Program-made: the position numbers and the translations under genes
Notes under the pieces: model-generated
The model's database searches: none
Seen by the model: the letters and a program-made list of their open reading frames with translations, nothing else
What the model was told of the DNA's origin: nothing
Part shown: in pieces, positions 26,329 to 36,500 of the stretch
Layout: each line of letters starts with the position of its first letter
Numbering within the stretch: the first letter of the stretch is position 1
From: Asaia siamensis
GTDB lineage: Bacteria; Pseudomonadota; Alphaproteobacteria; Acetobacterales; Acetobacteraceae
NCBI RefSeq assembly: GCF_014635085.1
Contig: NZ_BMCH01000001.1
Location: forward strand, 341,151-405,150
DNA length: 64,000 nt
Direction of reading: 5' to 3'

Positions 26329-29295
26329 ATGACCAGCGAGCGCAAGCCCCGATGGCAGATCGTCGATGAGGAATGGTACCTCGCGCAATACCCGCAAGCG
26401 GCTGATGAAATCACCGCCAGCGAGTGTCGTGATGCGGCCGACCATTATGAGGCCATAGGCAAGTCGTTTGGATTTTCACCCAACAGGTATTTCGACGAGA
26501 CCTGGTACCGACAGGCCTACCCGGAGCTCTACGCCGAAATCTGCCGTGGCGAGCTGAGCTCGGGTTTCGATCATTATTGCGCGAAGGGCTACGCCACCCA
26601 CGCCCCTCACTGGCTCTTTTCCGAAAGCTACTACCGCGCTCGTCAGGGGGCGCTTGTGTCTGACGTTATTGCAGATGGTTTATATCTTAACGGGTATGAT
26701 CATTTTCTCGAAACGGGCGATGCACAAGGGCTGGCCGGGCACTGGTTTCTCGACCCCTCCTGTTTTGCGACACTTGCAGAGCAGTCCCAACTTGAGACGA
26801 GTGCGGGAAAAGGCGCGTTTCATGCCGTCACCGAACGCGTACCGTCTCTCGCCGATCAGGGCCGTCTTTCCTGGTATTTCGATCCGATCTGGTATCGCGA
26901 GACCTATCCTGATGTGATGCGCGAGATCGAGGCGGGGCGTTACCACTCTGTTTTGCATCACTATCTGACCAATCAGACGCCACGTCATTTCAATCCTCAG
27001 CAGTTTTTCGACGAGGGTTACTATGCGCGCGTTCATGGTGACGTGCTGCCCAGCATCGAAAGCGGCAGTTTCCGGAACGCGTATGATCATTTCGTACGCT
27101 TCGGGGCAGAAGAGGGACGCAGCCCGGCGGAAGGCGTCGCCTTGAAGCCCTTTGGAGCGCGTCCGGAAATCGGTGCCCTCATCAAGGCAGGGCTTTATGA
27201 CAGTCTTTACGCCTGCTGGATTGCGCTGCGGACGCGCTACGGCGAGAGCGTCGATCTGCCTCCGGCGGATGAAAACCAGACACGGCGCTATTTTCAGGCG
27301 GAGGCATCGCTACAGCAGAAGATCATCGGTCGAAAAGGCCCTGATTTCAGCTACGAGGGCGTGCCTGAGCTTTCGGTCATCATGGTTCTCCATGACAAAT
27401 ATGCCTTGTCGATCCAGGCCCTGGCTTCGCTTCGTGCCAATTACCCCGGTGCAATCCAGCTAATCCTCGTTGATTCGGCCTCGAGCGATGAGACCTCCCG
27501 GATCGAGCATGTCGTGCGTGGCGCGCAGGTACTGCGCTTTCGCTATAATATCGGCTATCTCGATGGGTGTAACGAAGCGCTCAGCCATGTGCGTGCGCCC
27601 GCTCTGCTTTATCTGAACAACGATTTGCGTCTTTATCCGAATGCCCTGCGCAATGCGCTGGCGCGTCTCTATCAGTCGGAAGATATCGCAGCCGTCGGTG
27701 CCAAGCTGATCCGCAGTAATATGTGGCTACAGGAAGCCGGGTCGATCATCTGGCGCGATGGCGCGACCTACGGATATCGCCGTCAGGACAACCCGAATAT
27801 TCCCGAAGCCAGCTTCGCGCGTGATGTCGATTACTGCTCGGCCGCATTTCTGCTTGTGCGCAGCGCCATGGCGCGTGCGCTCGGCGGTTTCGACCCGTTG
27901 TATCGTCCGGCTTATTTCGAAGATACGGATTTCTGCCTACGCATGATCCGTGCAGGTAAGCGCATCGTCTATGACCCGACCGTGATGGTCGAACATCTCG
28001 AGTTTGGTAGTTCCGGCACTGTGGGTTCGCAGGCGCAGATTGCCATCAATCATCGCGTTTTCGGTCGGCAGCATCAGGAATATCTGCGCAAGCAGTTTCC
28101 GGCGCATGTTCGTAATGCGGTTCTGGCACGGTCGCAGCGCAGCGCACGCCGTAAGGTATTGTTTATCGAAGATCGTATTCCCCTGCGTTCGCTCGGTTCG
28201 GGCTATGTCCGCTCGAATGATCTCGTCTGGGCAATGAGTCAGCTGGGCTTGCAGGTAACGGTTTTCCCGGTTCTGCCGCGCGCAGCCAGCCATGCGGATC
28301 TTGCTGCAGATTTCCCCGACGATGTGGAGTTGATGGCCGGGAGCGACCTTTCGGGCCTCGATCCGTTCATTGAGGAGCGCGCCGGATATTACGATCTCAT
28401 CTGGATTGGACGGACGCATAATCTGACCCGGCTGCTGCCGGTGCTGACCGAGCAGAGCCGGCACCTGCCGGTGGGCAGCGTCATTCTCGATACGGAGGTC
28501 ATCGCCGCACCGAGAACCATAGAGAAGGCCCGGTTTCATCCTCCGGCCGAAAAGCTCGCGCCCGTGGAAGAGATGGTCGCGACCGAGCTGGAGTCGGCAC
28601 ATTACTGCCAGCAGATCGTTGTCGTCTCGAAGCATGACGCAGCCCTTGTTCGGGATGCTGGCTATGAGAATGTATCCATTCTCGGGCATTGCCTGCCACT
28701 GCGTGCCGGAGAAGCGTCGTTTGCCGAGCGGCGTGATTTCCTGTTTGTGGGCGCGTTGCATGACGAGGACGCCCCTAATTTCGACAGTCTCTTCTGGCTC
28801 ATCCATGACGTATTGCCTGAGCTTGATGAACACCTGCCTGAAGACGTGAAACTGACCGTCGCAGGCTTCGCCCATCCGTCGGTGGATGTGTCGGCCCTTC
28901 GTGCCTCGAAACGCGTGAACTGGCTCGGTCCGGTTGATGACCTCACGGCGCTTTATGCGACACACCGCCTGTTCGTAGCCCCGACGCGTTACGCCGGTGG
29001 GCTGCCATACAAGGTGCATGAGGCGGCTTCGTATGGCTTGCCTGTGATTGCTACCCGTTTGCTCGCCCGTCAGATGGGCTGGGTAGATGGGCATGACCTG
29101 GTCAGCGCCTCAGCTGAAGATCCCATCGCTTTTGCGCTGGCGATGGCAGAGACTTACGAAAACGAAGAAAAATGGACCATGATCCGCTCGGGAGGCCTGC
29201 GCGCTGTCGAGCGTGATTGTGATCCCGCACGGTTCAAGGCAACGCTGGGCGAAATCATTGATAAGAGCGTGGCCCATCCCGGCGGCCATATCTGA
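26329..29295 (+). CDS. giant glycosyltransferase: N-terminal WY-type repeats, GT2 domain, GT4 domain
   Basis: 988 residues. Residues about 13-270 are some six repeats of about 43 residues built on (F)D--WY---YPDV---I--G----HY---G. A GT2 (GT-A) domain begins at about 347 (ELSVIMVLHDKYALSIQAL) with LLYLNNDLRLYP as its acidic motif and YFEDTDFCLR further on. A GT4-type domain starts at about 607 (KVLFIEDRIPLRSLGSGYVRS) and contains DFLFVGALHDEDAPN and GGLPYKVHEAASYGLPVIAT. It should be cytoplasmic and may add two sugars in sequence. It lies 20 nt after the previous glycosyltransferase gene, so the two form an operon. Confidence 0.82.
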   Translation: MTSERKPRWQIVDEEWYLAQYPQAADEITASECRDAADHYEAIGKSFGFSPNRYFDETWYRQAYPELYAEICRGELSSGFDHYCAKGYATHAPHWLFSESYYRARQGALVSDVIADGLYLNGYDHFLETGDAQGLAGHWFLDPSCFATLAEQSQLETSAGKGAFHAVTERVPSLADQGRLSWYFDPIWYRETYPDVMREIEAGRYHSVLHHYLTNQTPRHFNPQQFFDEGYYARVHGDVLPSIESGSFRNAYDHFVRFGAEEGRSPAEGVALKPFGARPEIGALIKAGLYDSLYACWIALRTRYGESVDLPPADENQTRRYFQAEASLQQKIIGRKGPDFSYEGVPELSVIMVLHDKYALSIQALASLRANYPGAIQLILVDSASSDETSRIEHVVRGAQVLRFRYNIGYLDGCNEALSHVRAPALLYLNNDLRLYPNALRNALARLYQSEDIAAVGAKLIRSNMWLQEAGSIIWRDGATYGYRRQDNPNIPEASFARDVDYCSAAFLLVRSAMARALGGFDPLYRPAYFEDTDFCLRMIRAGKRIVYDPTVMVEHLEFGSSGTVGSQAQIAINHRVFGRQHQEYLRKQFPAHVRNAVLARSQRSARRKVLFIEDRIPLRSLGSGYVRSNDLVWAMSQLGLQVTVFPVLPRAASHADLAADFPDDVELMAGSDLSGLDPFIEERAGYYDLIWIGRTHNLTRLLPVLTEQSRHLPVGSVILDTEVIAAPRTIEKARFHPPAEKLAPVEEMVATELESAHYCQQIVVVSKHDAALVRDAGYENVSILGHCLPLRAGEASFAERRDFLFVGALHDEDAPNFDSLFWLIHDVLPELDEHLPEDVKLTVAGFAHPSVDVSALRASKRVNWLGPVDDLTALYATHRLFVAPTRYAGGLPYKVHEAASYGLPVIATRLLARQMGWVDGHDLVSASAEDPIAFALAMAETYENEEKWTMIRSGGLRAVERDCDPARFKATLGEIIDKSVAHPGGHI
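26368..27134 (+). repeat. array of about six WY-type protein repeats
   Basis: Six units of about 43 codons with recurring WY or YY, YPDV/YPEL, DH(Y/F) and G, for example EEWYLAQYP, TWYRQAYPEL, IWYRETYPDV and GYYARVHGDV. Units 3 and 4 are degenerate. Similar repeats are known at the N-terminus of some bacterial multidomain glycosyltransferases; their role is not known to me. Confidence 0.65.
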
Positions 29296-29354
29296 TATCA
29301 AGGTCGGCAGGCCTCTGGGTCGGTCGATTGGAACGTGAAACGGATTGAAAGATC

Positions 29355-30368
29355 ATGTCAGCAGCAAAGAAGAATGCAAAATCCCGAGCCGCTGGCACCA
29401 CGCAGCGCGTGCTCGTCTGTAGCGGCGGTCGCTACGAGTCACAGGCCAATGCCCAGATCCGTGAGTCGATCATGGATGGCTGGGCAGAATGCTTTGGCGA
29501 AGAAAATGTCATTGCCGTGCATATCAGCGGCGCGGCGGCATCGATCGAGCGTCTGAAGCCGACCATCGTTTTCGCAATCGGATCGTATCTGCCCGAAAGC
29601 ACCTATTTCGGTGAGGTCTGCCGCGAAGCCAAGAAGATCGGTGCCATTACCGTCTTCTGGGCGACAGAAGATCCTTATGAGCAGGATGCGAATTACCGCA
29701 TCACCGATGATTTCGATGTGATCTTCTCCTGCGACCGCTGGGGTCACAATTTCTATCAGCGCGACCGGGTCTTTCATCTGCCTCTCGCGGCAAGCCGCAA
29801 GCTGCACTATGCGCCGCTGGAGGCCGAGGTGGAGAAATCCATCGACGTGCTTTTCTGTGGTGTGGCGTTCACGAGCCGCAAGGATATCGTGCGCAACCTG
29901 ATGCCGACTCTGCGTAATCTTAACGTCAAGATCATCGGTCCGGGCTGGGGCGAATTCGGCATCGGCTTTTCGGATGCCCGCATCGAAAAGGCACAGCTCA
30001 TCGAATTGTATCGCCGTTCGAAGCTGGTGCTGAATCTGGGACGCTCGCTGCATTTCGAAAACAAGCGTTTCATGATCGCCCCTTCGACGCCTGGTCCGCG
30101 TACATTCGAGGCCGCAGCGGCCGGAGCGTTTCAGGTCTTCCATGAAGACACCTACGAACTGCGTAGCTATTTCACGGCGGAGGAAATCCCGACCTTCTCC
30201 AACAAGATCGATTTCGATCGCATCGTCGCGCGCTATATCGATGATACGGCGCTTTGCATCGAAATGGCCCGTCGCGCACAGGCACGCACCATGAACGAGC
30301 ATACCTACGGGCATCGTATCCGTGCCGCTATCGAGGTGCTCAAGAGTGAAGGTTTCCTCGAGGGCTGA
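29355..30368 (+). CDS. CgeB-family glycosyltransferase
   Basis: 337 residues. RVLVCSGGRYESQAN opens a GT-B-like fold. AITVFWATEDPYEQD, DFDVIFSCDRWGHNFY, SIDVLFCGVAFTSRKDIVR and APSTPGPRTFEAAAAGAFQVF match the CgeB/DUF3880 plus Glyco_trans_1_2 layout also present at the N-terminus of the product encoded from 22952. It has the same order of motifs, so the two are probably diverged relatives. It is the third glycosyltransferase in the run, 59 nt after the second. Acceptor unknown. Confidence 0.8.
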   Translation: MSAAKKNAKSRAAGTTQRVLVCSGGRYESQANAQIRESIMDGWAECFGEENVIAVHISGAAASIERLKPTIVFAIGSYLPESTYFGEVCREAKKIGAITVFWATEDPYEQDANYRITDDFDVIFSCDRWGHNFYQRDRVFHLPLAASRKLHYAPLEAEVEKSIDVLFCGVAFTSRKDIVRNLMPTLRNLNVKIIGPGWGEFGIGFSDARIEKAQLIELYRRSKLVLNLGRSLHFENKRFMIAPSTPGPRTFEAAAAGAFQVFHEDTYELRSYFTAEEIPTFSNKIDFDRIVARYIDDTALCIEMARRAQARTMNEHTYGHRIRAAIEVLKSEGFLEG

Positions 30369-30388
30369 ACCTCGAGGCCGTTTCGTTT

Positions 30389-30415
30389 CTGTCGGCAAAG
30401 ATTTCCTGCCGACAG
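30389..30415 (+). terminator. hairpin closing the glycosyltransferase run
   Basis: A perfect 9-bp stem (ctgtcggca and tgccgacag) with a 9-nt loop, 21 nt after the stop codon. A second 7-bp inverted repeat (cctcgag and ctcgagg) overlaps the stop. There is no clear T-run, so terminator function is only likely. Confidence 0.5.
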
Positions 30416-30500
30416 GAATGAAGCGATGATTTCAAATAATTCACATCCGACATTCGTAACTGCGCAGTAACGTTGACCTTTGTGTCCGAGGAGGGGCGAC

Positions 30501-31397
30501 ATGACGCGACTGGTGAGCCGTTTGTTTGTCGGCGTGGCGGCCGTTGTGACTCTGTGTTTCGGTGCGCCTCAAACCCTGGCGCAGGAAAACTACACGGTTC
30601 ATGGCCTGAGCCGTGATGCGCTTGAGCACCATATCGATGCTGAACTGGGTGAACGTCAGTTCGACACCATGCCGCGCTGGCACGGAGGTGTCTGCGTGGA
30701 TATTCACGGCATTCAGGATCAGTTCGCCTCGACGGTTTTTGACCATTTGCAGTCGGTTGGCAAAAGCTTGGGGTTGCAGGTCAGCAGGAACTGCAAAGAC
30801 CCTCGGCTATTCGTTTTCTTCACCGATCAGTCCGACGCGCTCGCAGCAAAGATCGAGCAGCTCAACCCGACTCTTTTTGTCGGTCTCGACACCTCAAATG
30901 TCTTCCATGAAAACAAGGTCAGGGCGACGCCAGACGAACTCCGCGAATTTCTCAGACCACGAGCTGTACGCTGGCTGACCTCCTCGGCCATGCGTATTGC
31001 TGATGATGCGCCGCCGCTCGTCATGCCCGGTTCCGTAGGAAATATCTACGCCACGCAGGGTTACGCCTCTTTTCTCTCCAATGAACAGACACGACGGGAT
31101 ATCCAGATCGTTCTGATTATTGTCGATATCAACCGGCTGAATAACGAGCCCTGGGGCATGCTGAATGAATTGCTGTCTGTCGTCGCTTTTGCCGGGCCCC
31201 ATCTGTGGACAGGTTATGATGGATCGAGTCTGCTGCGTTTTACCGAACTGCCTGTTCTGCAAGGCCCGACCGGGCCCATGACACCCTATGACAAATCCCT
31301 GCTGAGGGCTCTCTACGCCTTGCCCGAGGGGTACAGCCGATCGGACGCCGTCGACTGGATGGCCGATAATTTTCCAGCTGCGAGCCGCTCGCGCTGA
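30501..31397 (+). CDS. secreted protein of unknown function
   Basis: 298 residues from ATG at 30501, preceded by GAGGAGGGG. A signal peptide (LVSRLFVGVAAVVTLCFGAP to LAQE, about residue 33) suggests a periplasmic product. The rest has two Cys (GVCVDIHG and RNCKDPRLFVFF), a central VRWLTSSAMRIADD and a C-terminal PYDKSLLRALYALPEGYSRSDAVDWM. I know similar unassigned proteins from other alphaproteobacteria but no function. It converges with the threonine dehydratase gene, leaving only 3 nt between them. Confidence 0.65.
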   Translation: MTRLVSRLFVGVAAVVTLCFGAPQTLAQENYTVHGLSRDALEHHIDAELGERQFDTMPRWHGGVCVDIHGIQDQFASTVFDHLQSVGKSLGLQVSRNCKDPRLFVFFTDQSDALAAKIEQLNPTLFVGLDTSNVFHENKVRATPDELREFLRPRAVRWLTSSAMRIADDAPPLVMPGSVGNIYATQGYASFLSNEQTRRDIQIVLIIVDINRLNNEPWGMLNELLSVVAFAGPHLWTGYDGSSLLRFTELPVLQGPTGPMTPYDKSLLRALYALPEGYSRSDAVDWMADNFPAASRSR

Positions 31398-31400
31398 GGG

Positions 31401-32612
31401 TCAGCCGCGTGTCAGGTGATAATGGCTGCGCAGATCAGCTTCAATTTCATCGGCATGGGCTCCGTCGCGTGCCTCGATCATGATTTCGAGTTCGGCAGTC
31501 TGGACCGAAGGCGCTGCAAAAAGGCGCTGATGGGAGACTTCGATAATGTTGCCGCCAGCATTGCCGATACGCGTCGAGATATCTGCCAGAACGCCCGGGC
31601 GATCGGGGATCTGCAGGGTGAGGGACAGGAGCCGTCCATCCCGGCGTAGGGCGCGCAGCAGCGTATTGGCGAAAATCCGCGTGCCGATATTCCCGCCTGT
31701 GATCGGCAGCGCCACACGCTTGCCAGCAAAGATTTCAGGATAGGCCATGACAGCGGCCAGCGCCGCGGCGCCGGCGCCCTCCGAGACCTGCTTGGCCTGC
31801 TCTGCCAGATGCGCGATGGCGGACTCCACCTGAAGCTCCGTCACGACCAGAACACGGTCCAGAAGCGGGCTTACAGCCTCCAGACACTGATTGCCTATCT
31901 GCATCACGGCAATGCCCTCGGCAATGGTCGAGCCTCCTCGTGCCGCCACGGCAGCCTCAGGGAAGGCAGAAAGCGAGGCGTGACTCTCGACCTGAACACC
32001 GATGATCCTGGTCGTGGGGCTGAGTGCTGCCGCGGCAATGGCGGAGCCACTGATCAACCCGCCGCCGCCGATAGGAAGAACCAGAATATCCAGCGCAGGG
32101 CTGTCTTCGATCAGTTCAACGGCAAAAGTGCCTTGCCCCGCCATAACGGCGACATCGTTGAACGGATGGACCAGAACCAGGCCTTCCTGCTCGCGCAGCA
32201 CTTCGGCAACCTTCGAGGCCTCGGCGAAATCCTCTCCCTCGGTCACCACGCGGGCGCCCCAGCCGCGTGTGCGCTCTACCTTGGCAGACGGTGTGTGGCG
32301 CGGCATGACGATTGTGGCGTCGATGCCAAGCAGACTGGCATGACGGGCAACACCCTGCGAGTGATTGCCTGCCGAGACCGCAATCACGCCACGCTTTTTC
32401 TCTTCTTCACTCAGCAGCGCCAGCTTGTTGGCAGCACCGCGCTCCTTGAACGAGGCAACGGCCTGGAGATTCTCCAGCTTCAGCCAGATATCCGCACCCG
32501 TCATTTTCGAGAGTGCGGCGCATCGAATGCTTGGCGTGCGAACGATATGCGGCGCAATCCGCTCATGAGCGGCAAGGATATCGGCGAAGGTAAGAGAATG
32601 AACTTCGGACAC
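31401..32612 (-). CDS. threonine ammonia-lyase (threonine dehydratase) with ACT domain
   Basis: 403 residues. It is a PLP enzyme of fold type II that converts L-threonine to 2-oxobutanoate. Lys56 in VASFKERG forms the Schiff base. SAGNHSQGVARHA and PIGGGGLISG bind substrate and phosphate. The C-terminal 80 residues (LTLQIPDRPGVLADIS) form a single ACT domain, as in the short TdcB-plus-ACT type rather than the IlvA type with a double regulatory domain. It follows greA by 55 nt on the same strand. Either a biosynthetic or a catabolic role is possible. Confidence 0.9.
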   Translation of the reverse strand: MSEVHSLTFADILAAHERIAPHIVRTPSIRCAALSKMTGADIWLKLENLQAVASFKERGAANKLALLSEEEKKRGVIAVSAGNHSQGVARHASLLGIDATIVMPRHTPSAKVERTRGWGARVVTEGEDFAEASKVAEVLREQEGLVLVHPFNDVAVMAGQGTFAVELIEDSPALDILVLPIGGGGLISGSAIAAAALSPTTRIIGVQVESHASLSAFPEAAVAARGGSTIAEGIAVMQIGNQCLEAVSPLLDRVLVVTELQVESAIAHLAEQAKQVSEGAGAAALAAVMAYPEIFAGKRVALPITGGNIGTRIFANTLLRALRRDGRLLSLTLQIPDRPGVLADISTRIGNAGGNIIEVSHQRLFAAPSVQTAELEIMIEARDGAHADEIEADLRSHYHLTRG

Positions 32613-32667
32613 GTTCTTCTTTTCGTGTTAGCGGGCCTTGTCGGCCCGCCCGGTTTCAGGACGCGAT

Positions 32668-33141
32668 TTACTTGTAGGTGACAGTCAGGATTTCGTAGCT
32701 CTTGTCGCCTCCCGGCGTAGGCACGGTAACGCTGTCACCGACGGACTTGCCGATCAGCGCCTTGGCGAGCGGCGAGGAAACGGAAAGGCGCCCCAGCTTG
32801 ATATCGGCTTCGTGCATGCCGACGATCTGGTAGCCGCTTTCCTTGTCGGTTTCTTCATCCACCAGCTCGATATGCGCACCGAACTTCACCATATCGCCCG
32901 AGAGCTGCGAGGGGTCGATGACCTCGGCGGTGGAGATGATCTCCTCAAGCTCGAGAACGCGCCCTTCGATGAACGACTGACGATCGCGCGCCGCGTGATA
33001 TTCGGCGTTTTCGGACAGATCGCCATGTGCGCGGGCTTCCGCGATGGCGCGGATGACAGCCGGGCGGTCTTCGCTCTTCAGCCGACGCAGTTCATCTTCT
33101 AGACGGGTCAAACCTTCACCGGTCATCGGAATCTTCTGCAC
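32668..33141 (-). CDS. greA: transcription elongation factor GreA
   Basis: 157 residues, the standard size. The N-terminal coiled coil (MTGEGLTRLEDELRRLKSEDRPAV) carries the acidic tip residues (NAEYHAARD). The C-terminal FKBP-like domain has SPLAKALIGKSVGDSVTV-TPGG. It rescues backtracked RNA polymerase. It sits downstream of carA-carB, the usual alphaproteobacterial order, but 442 bases separate it from carB, so it probably has its own promoter. Confidence 0.95.
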   Translation of the reverse strand: MQKIPMTGEGLTRLEDELRRLKSEDRPAVIRAIAEARAHGDLSENAEYHAARDRQSFIEGRVLELEEIISTAEVIDPSQLSGDMVKFGAHIELVDEETDKESGYQIVGMHEADIKLGRLSVSSPLAKALIGKSVGDSVTVPTPGGDKSYEILTVTYK

Positions 33142-33583
33142 AGCGCATTCCCCAAAACGAGTTCAGCCCACGCGCAAAGCCTCTGGAACACAGCGTCCCG
33201 AGGCCCTGCACGGGGCATAACCGGGCATGAGACAATCCCAGCCCGCAAATTGATCATCTAAGCTAGGTCTTCCGGGGGGCAAGTTCAAGGCAAGCCGAGG
33301 GTTCTGCCCCGGTTTTATGCAGAGTTGATCGGCGATTACCGATAGCGCGCAGGGTGTCGTCCTGAAACGCAAGGGCGGAAAGGTTCGCTTCGTTTGACCG
33401 CATGCGGAAATGAGGAGCGGACTTCTTTTCGTCATGCAAAGGCATGGATTCGGAAAGAGGCCTGAGGGAAAGCGCCTTGTGCCTACCCTTCAAAACGGCA
33501 GAAGCCGGCCCCCTGACAATCCTTTCGAGAGGGTTGCAGGGGTAACCGGCTTCCACGGAAAGCGGGGGCGAGCCCCGCTGCTT
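33142..33583. other. carB-greA intergenic region with inverted repeats
   Basis: 442 bases without a credible gene; short open frames on both strands lack family features. Its right part holds two hairpins just downstream of carB (33501-33553 and 33561-33579). The part next to greA should contain the greA promoter, but I see no clear -35/-10 pair. Confidence 0.5.
33501..33553 (-). terminator. long inverted repeat downstream of carB
   Basis: An interrupted stem of about 20 pairs. gaagccgg pairs with ccggcttc, ccctg with caggg and caa-cct with agg-ttg, around ttcgag. On the minus strand it is followed by tgccgtttt, a weak T-run. It is likely to end carB transcription, together with a shorter gcggggg/cccccgc-type stem at 33561-33579. 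Confidence 0.55.
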
Positions 33584-36500
33584 TCAGAATTCCCGCTTGA
33601 AGTATGACTGAAGCGGCGCAACGTCCAGCCCGCCATCCTTGATGGCAGAGATGGCGTAGATAGCCGCACGGGCACCCGCGAGAGTCGTGAAATGCGGAAC
33701 GCCTCCGAGCAGGGAGGAGCGACGGATATCGAAGCTGTCGCGCACGGCCTGCGCACCCTGCGCCGTGTTGATGACAAGCTGAACATCACCAGAGCGTATG
33801 GCATCCACGCAGTTCGGACGGCCTTCGAGCACCTTGTTCACGCGCTTGACGGGAATGCCTGCCTCTTCAAGGCGGGCTGCCGTGCCGCGTGTGGCAAGAA
33901 TGCTGAAGCCCATTTCGATCAGCTTGCGACCGAGCGCCTGGACCTGGGTCTTGTGACCATCGCGCACCGAAAGCAGCACGGCGCCCGACTGGGGCAGCAC
34001 CACGCCGGCAGCAAGCTGCGACTTGGCAAAGGCGCGCTCGAAGCTGCTGTCGAGCCCGATGACTTCACCCGTCGAGCGCATTTCCGGCCCGAGGATGGTG
34101 TCAGTATCGGCAAAGCGATGGAACGGGAAAACAGCTTCCTTCACCGCCACATGCGGCGCAATGGCATCGCCATCGAGCTTGAAGCTCGAAAGCTTGGCGC
34201 CTGCCATCACGCAGGCGCCGATCTTGGCCACCGGTACGCCGGTCGCCTTGGCAACGAAGGGAACCGTGCGCGAGGCGCGCGGGTTCACCTCGAGCACGAA
34301 AACCTCGTGGTCCTTGATGGCGTATTGCACGTTCATCAGGCCGACAATGCCCAACTCACGCGCCATGGCCTCGGTCTGGGCCTTCAGCTCGGTCACGATG
34401 GCGGGTGACAAGGTATAGGGCGGCAGCGAGCAGGCAGAGTCACCGGAATGGATGCCGGCTTCCTCGATATGCTCCATCACGCCCGCCACATACACGTCCT
34501 GACCGTCGCAGATGCAGTCCACATCGGCTTCGATGGCGTCATTCAGATAGCGGTCGAGCAGGATCGGGCCGGAAGAGACCTCAGCACCGGCCAGAACGAG
34601 CGTATTGCGCAGATAGCGCTGCAGCCCTGCCGGATCATAGACGATTTCCATCGCGCGGCCGCCCAGCACATAGGACGGACGAACCACGACCGGGTAGCCA
34701 ACCTTCTCGGCCACGGCTTCGGCTTCACCCGGTGTGCGGGCAATGCCGTTTTCGGGCTGACGCAGGCCGAGCTTGCGCAGGAGTGCCTGGAAACGCTCGC
34801 GGTCTTCTGCACGGTCAATGGCGTCAGCCGGGGTGCCGAGCAGCGGAATGCCAGCGGCCTCCAGCGCACGGGACAGCTTCAGTGGGGTCTGGCCACCATA
34901 TTGCACGATGCAGCCCAGAATTTCGCCGCCAGCCTGCTCGGTCCGGATGAGAGAGATTACATCCTCATCGGTCAGCGGTTCGAAATAGAGACGGTCCGAG
35001 GTGTCGTAGTCGGTCGAGACAGTCTCTGGGTTGCAGTTGACCATGATGGTCTCGAACCCGGCCTCACGCAGTGCATAGGCGGCATGCACACAGCAATAGT
35101 CAAACTCGATACCCTGCCCGATACGGTTCGGGCCACCGCCGAGAATGATGATCTTCTTGCGGTCGGTCGGACGGCTTTCGCATTCCGGCACGCCGAACCC
35201 GCCCTCATAGGTCGAATAGAGATAGGGTGTGTCAGAAGCGAACTCGCCCGCGCAGGTGTCGATGCGCTTATAGGCAGGGGTCACGGCGAGCTTGAGACGG
35301 AACGCGGCCACATCCTCGACGCTCTGGCCCGTCAGGCGGGCAAGCTGGCGGTCGGAGAAGCCCTGCGCCTTGATGCGGCGCAGATTGCGGGCATCCCTGG
35401 GCAGGCCGTTGGCCGCGATCTCGTTTTCAGTAACGATGATATCGTGCAGCTGACGCAGGAACCAGGGCTCGAAGCGGCAGGCTGCGTTGATGTCTTCAAG
35501 AGACAGCCCGGCGCGCATGGCCTGGGCAGCCATGAGAATACGCTCTGGGCGCGGCTCGGAGAGTGCGGCGCGATAGGCATCGAGCGAGCCGTCGCCCGGG
35601 GCCTCGACGGGATCGAGGCCTGTCAGCCCCGTCTCCATCGAACGCAGACCCTTCTGCAGCGCTTCGGCGAAGGAGCGACCGACCGACATGGCCTCACCCA
35701 CCGACTTCATCGAGGTCGAGAGCAGGGCAGGGGCGCCGGGGAATTTCTCGAAGGTGAAGCGCGGAATCTTCACCACGACATAATCGATGGTCGGCTCGAA
35801 GCTGGCAGGCGTCGTGCCGGTAATGTCGTTGGCGAGCTCGTCCAGCGTGTAGCCCACGGCCAGCTTTGCCGCGATCTTGGCGATGGGGAAGCCCGTCGCC
35901 TTGGAGGCAAGTGCCGAAGAGCGTGAGACGCGCGGGTTCATCTCGATGACGACAATACGGCCATCATCGGGGTTGATGCCGAACTGCACGTTCGACCCGC
36001 CGGTCTCGACACCGATCTTGCGCAGACAGGCGATCGAGATGTCGCGAAGCTTCTGGAATTCCTTGTCGGTCAGGGTGAGTGCAGGGGCGACGGTAATGGA
36101 GTCACCTGTATGCACGCCCATCGGATCGATATTCTCGATGGAACAGACGATGATGCAGTTATCCGCCTTGTCGCGGACGACTTCCATCTCGAATTCCTTC
36201 CAGCCCAGCACGGATTCCTCGATGAGAACCTCGGTGGTGGGGGAGGCATCGAGACCGCCAGCCACGATCTGGTCGAATTCCTCACGGTTATAGGCAATGC
36301 CGCCACCGGCGCCGCCCATGGTGAAGGAGGGGCGGATGATGGCGGGCAGGCCGACCGATTCCAGCGCCGCACGGGCTTCTTCCAGCGTGTGGGCGATGGT
36401 GCTGCGCGGGGATTCCACGCCGATCTCGTCCATGGCCTCGCGGAATTTCTGACGGTCTTCCGCACGGTCGATGACTTCGGCATTGGCGCCGATCAGTTCG

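Noticed and set aside
27937-29094. 385-residue open frame antisense to the GT2-GT4 gene
   Set aside because: Shadow of an obvious glycosyltransferase; composition is that of reversed codons.
34448-35926. 492-residue open frame antisense to carB
   Set aside because: carB is complete and unmistakable on the other strand; this is codon-bias shadow.
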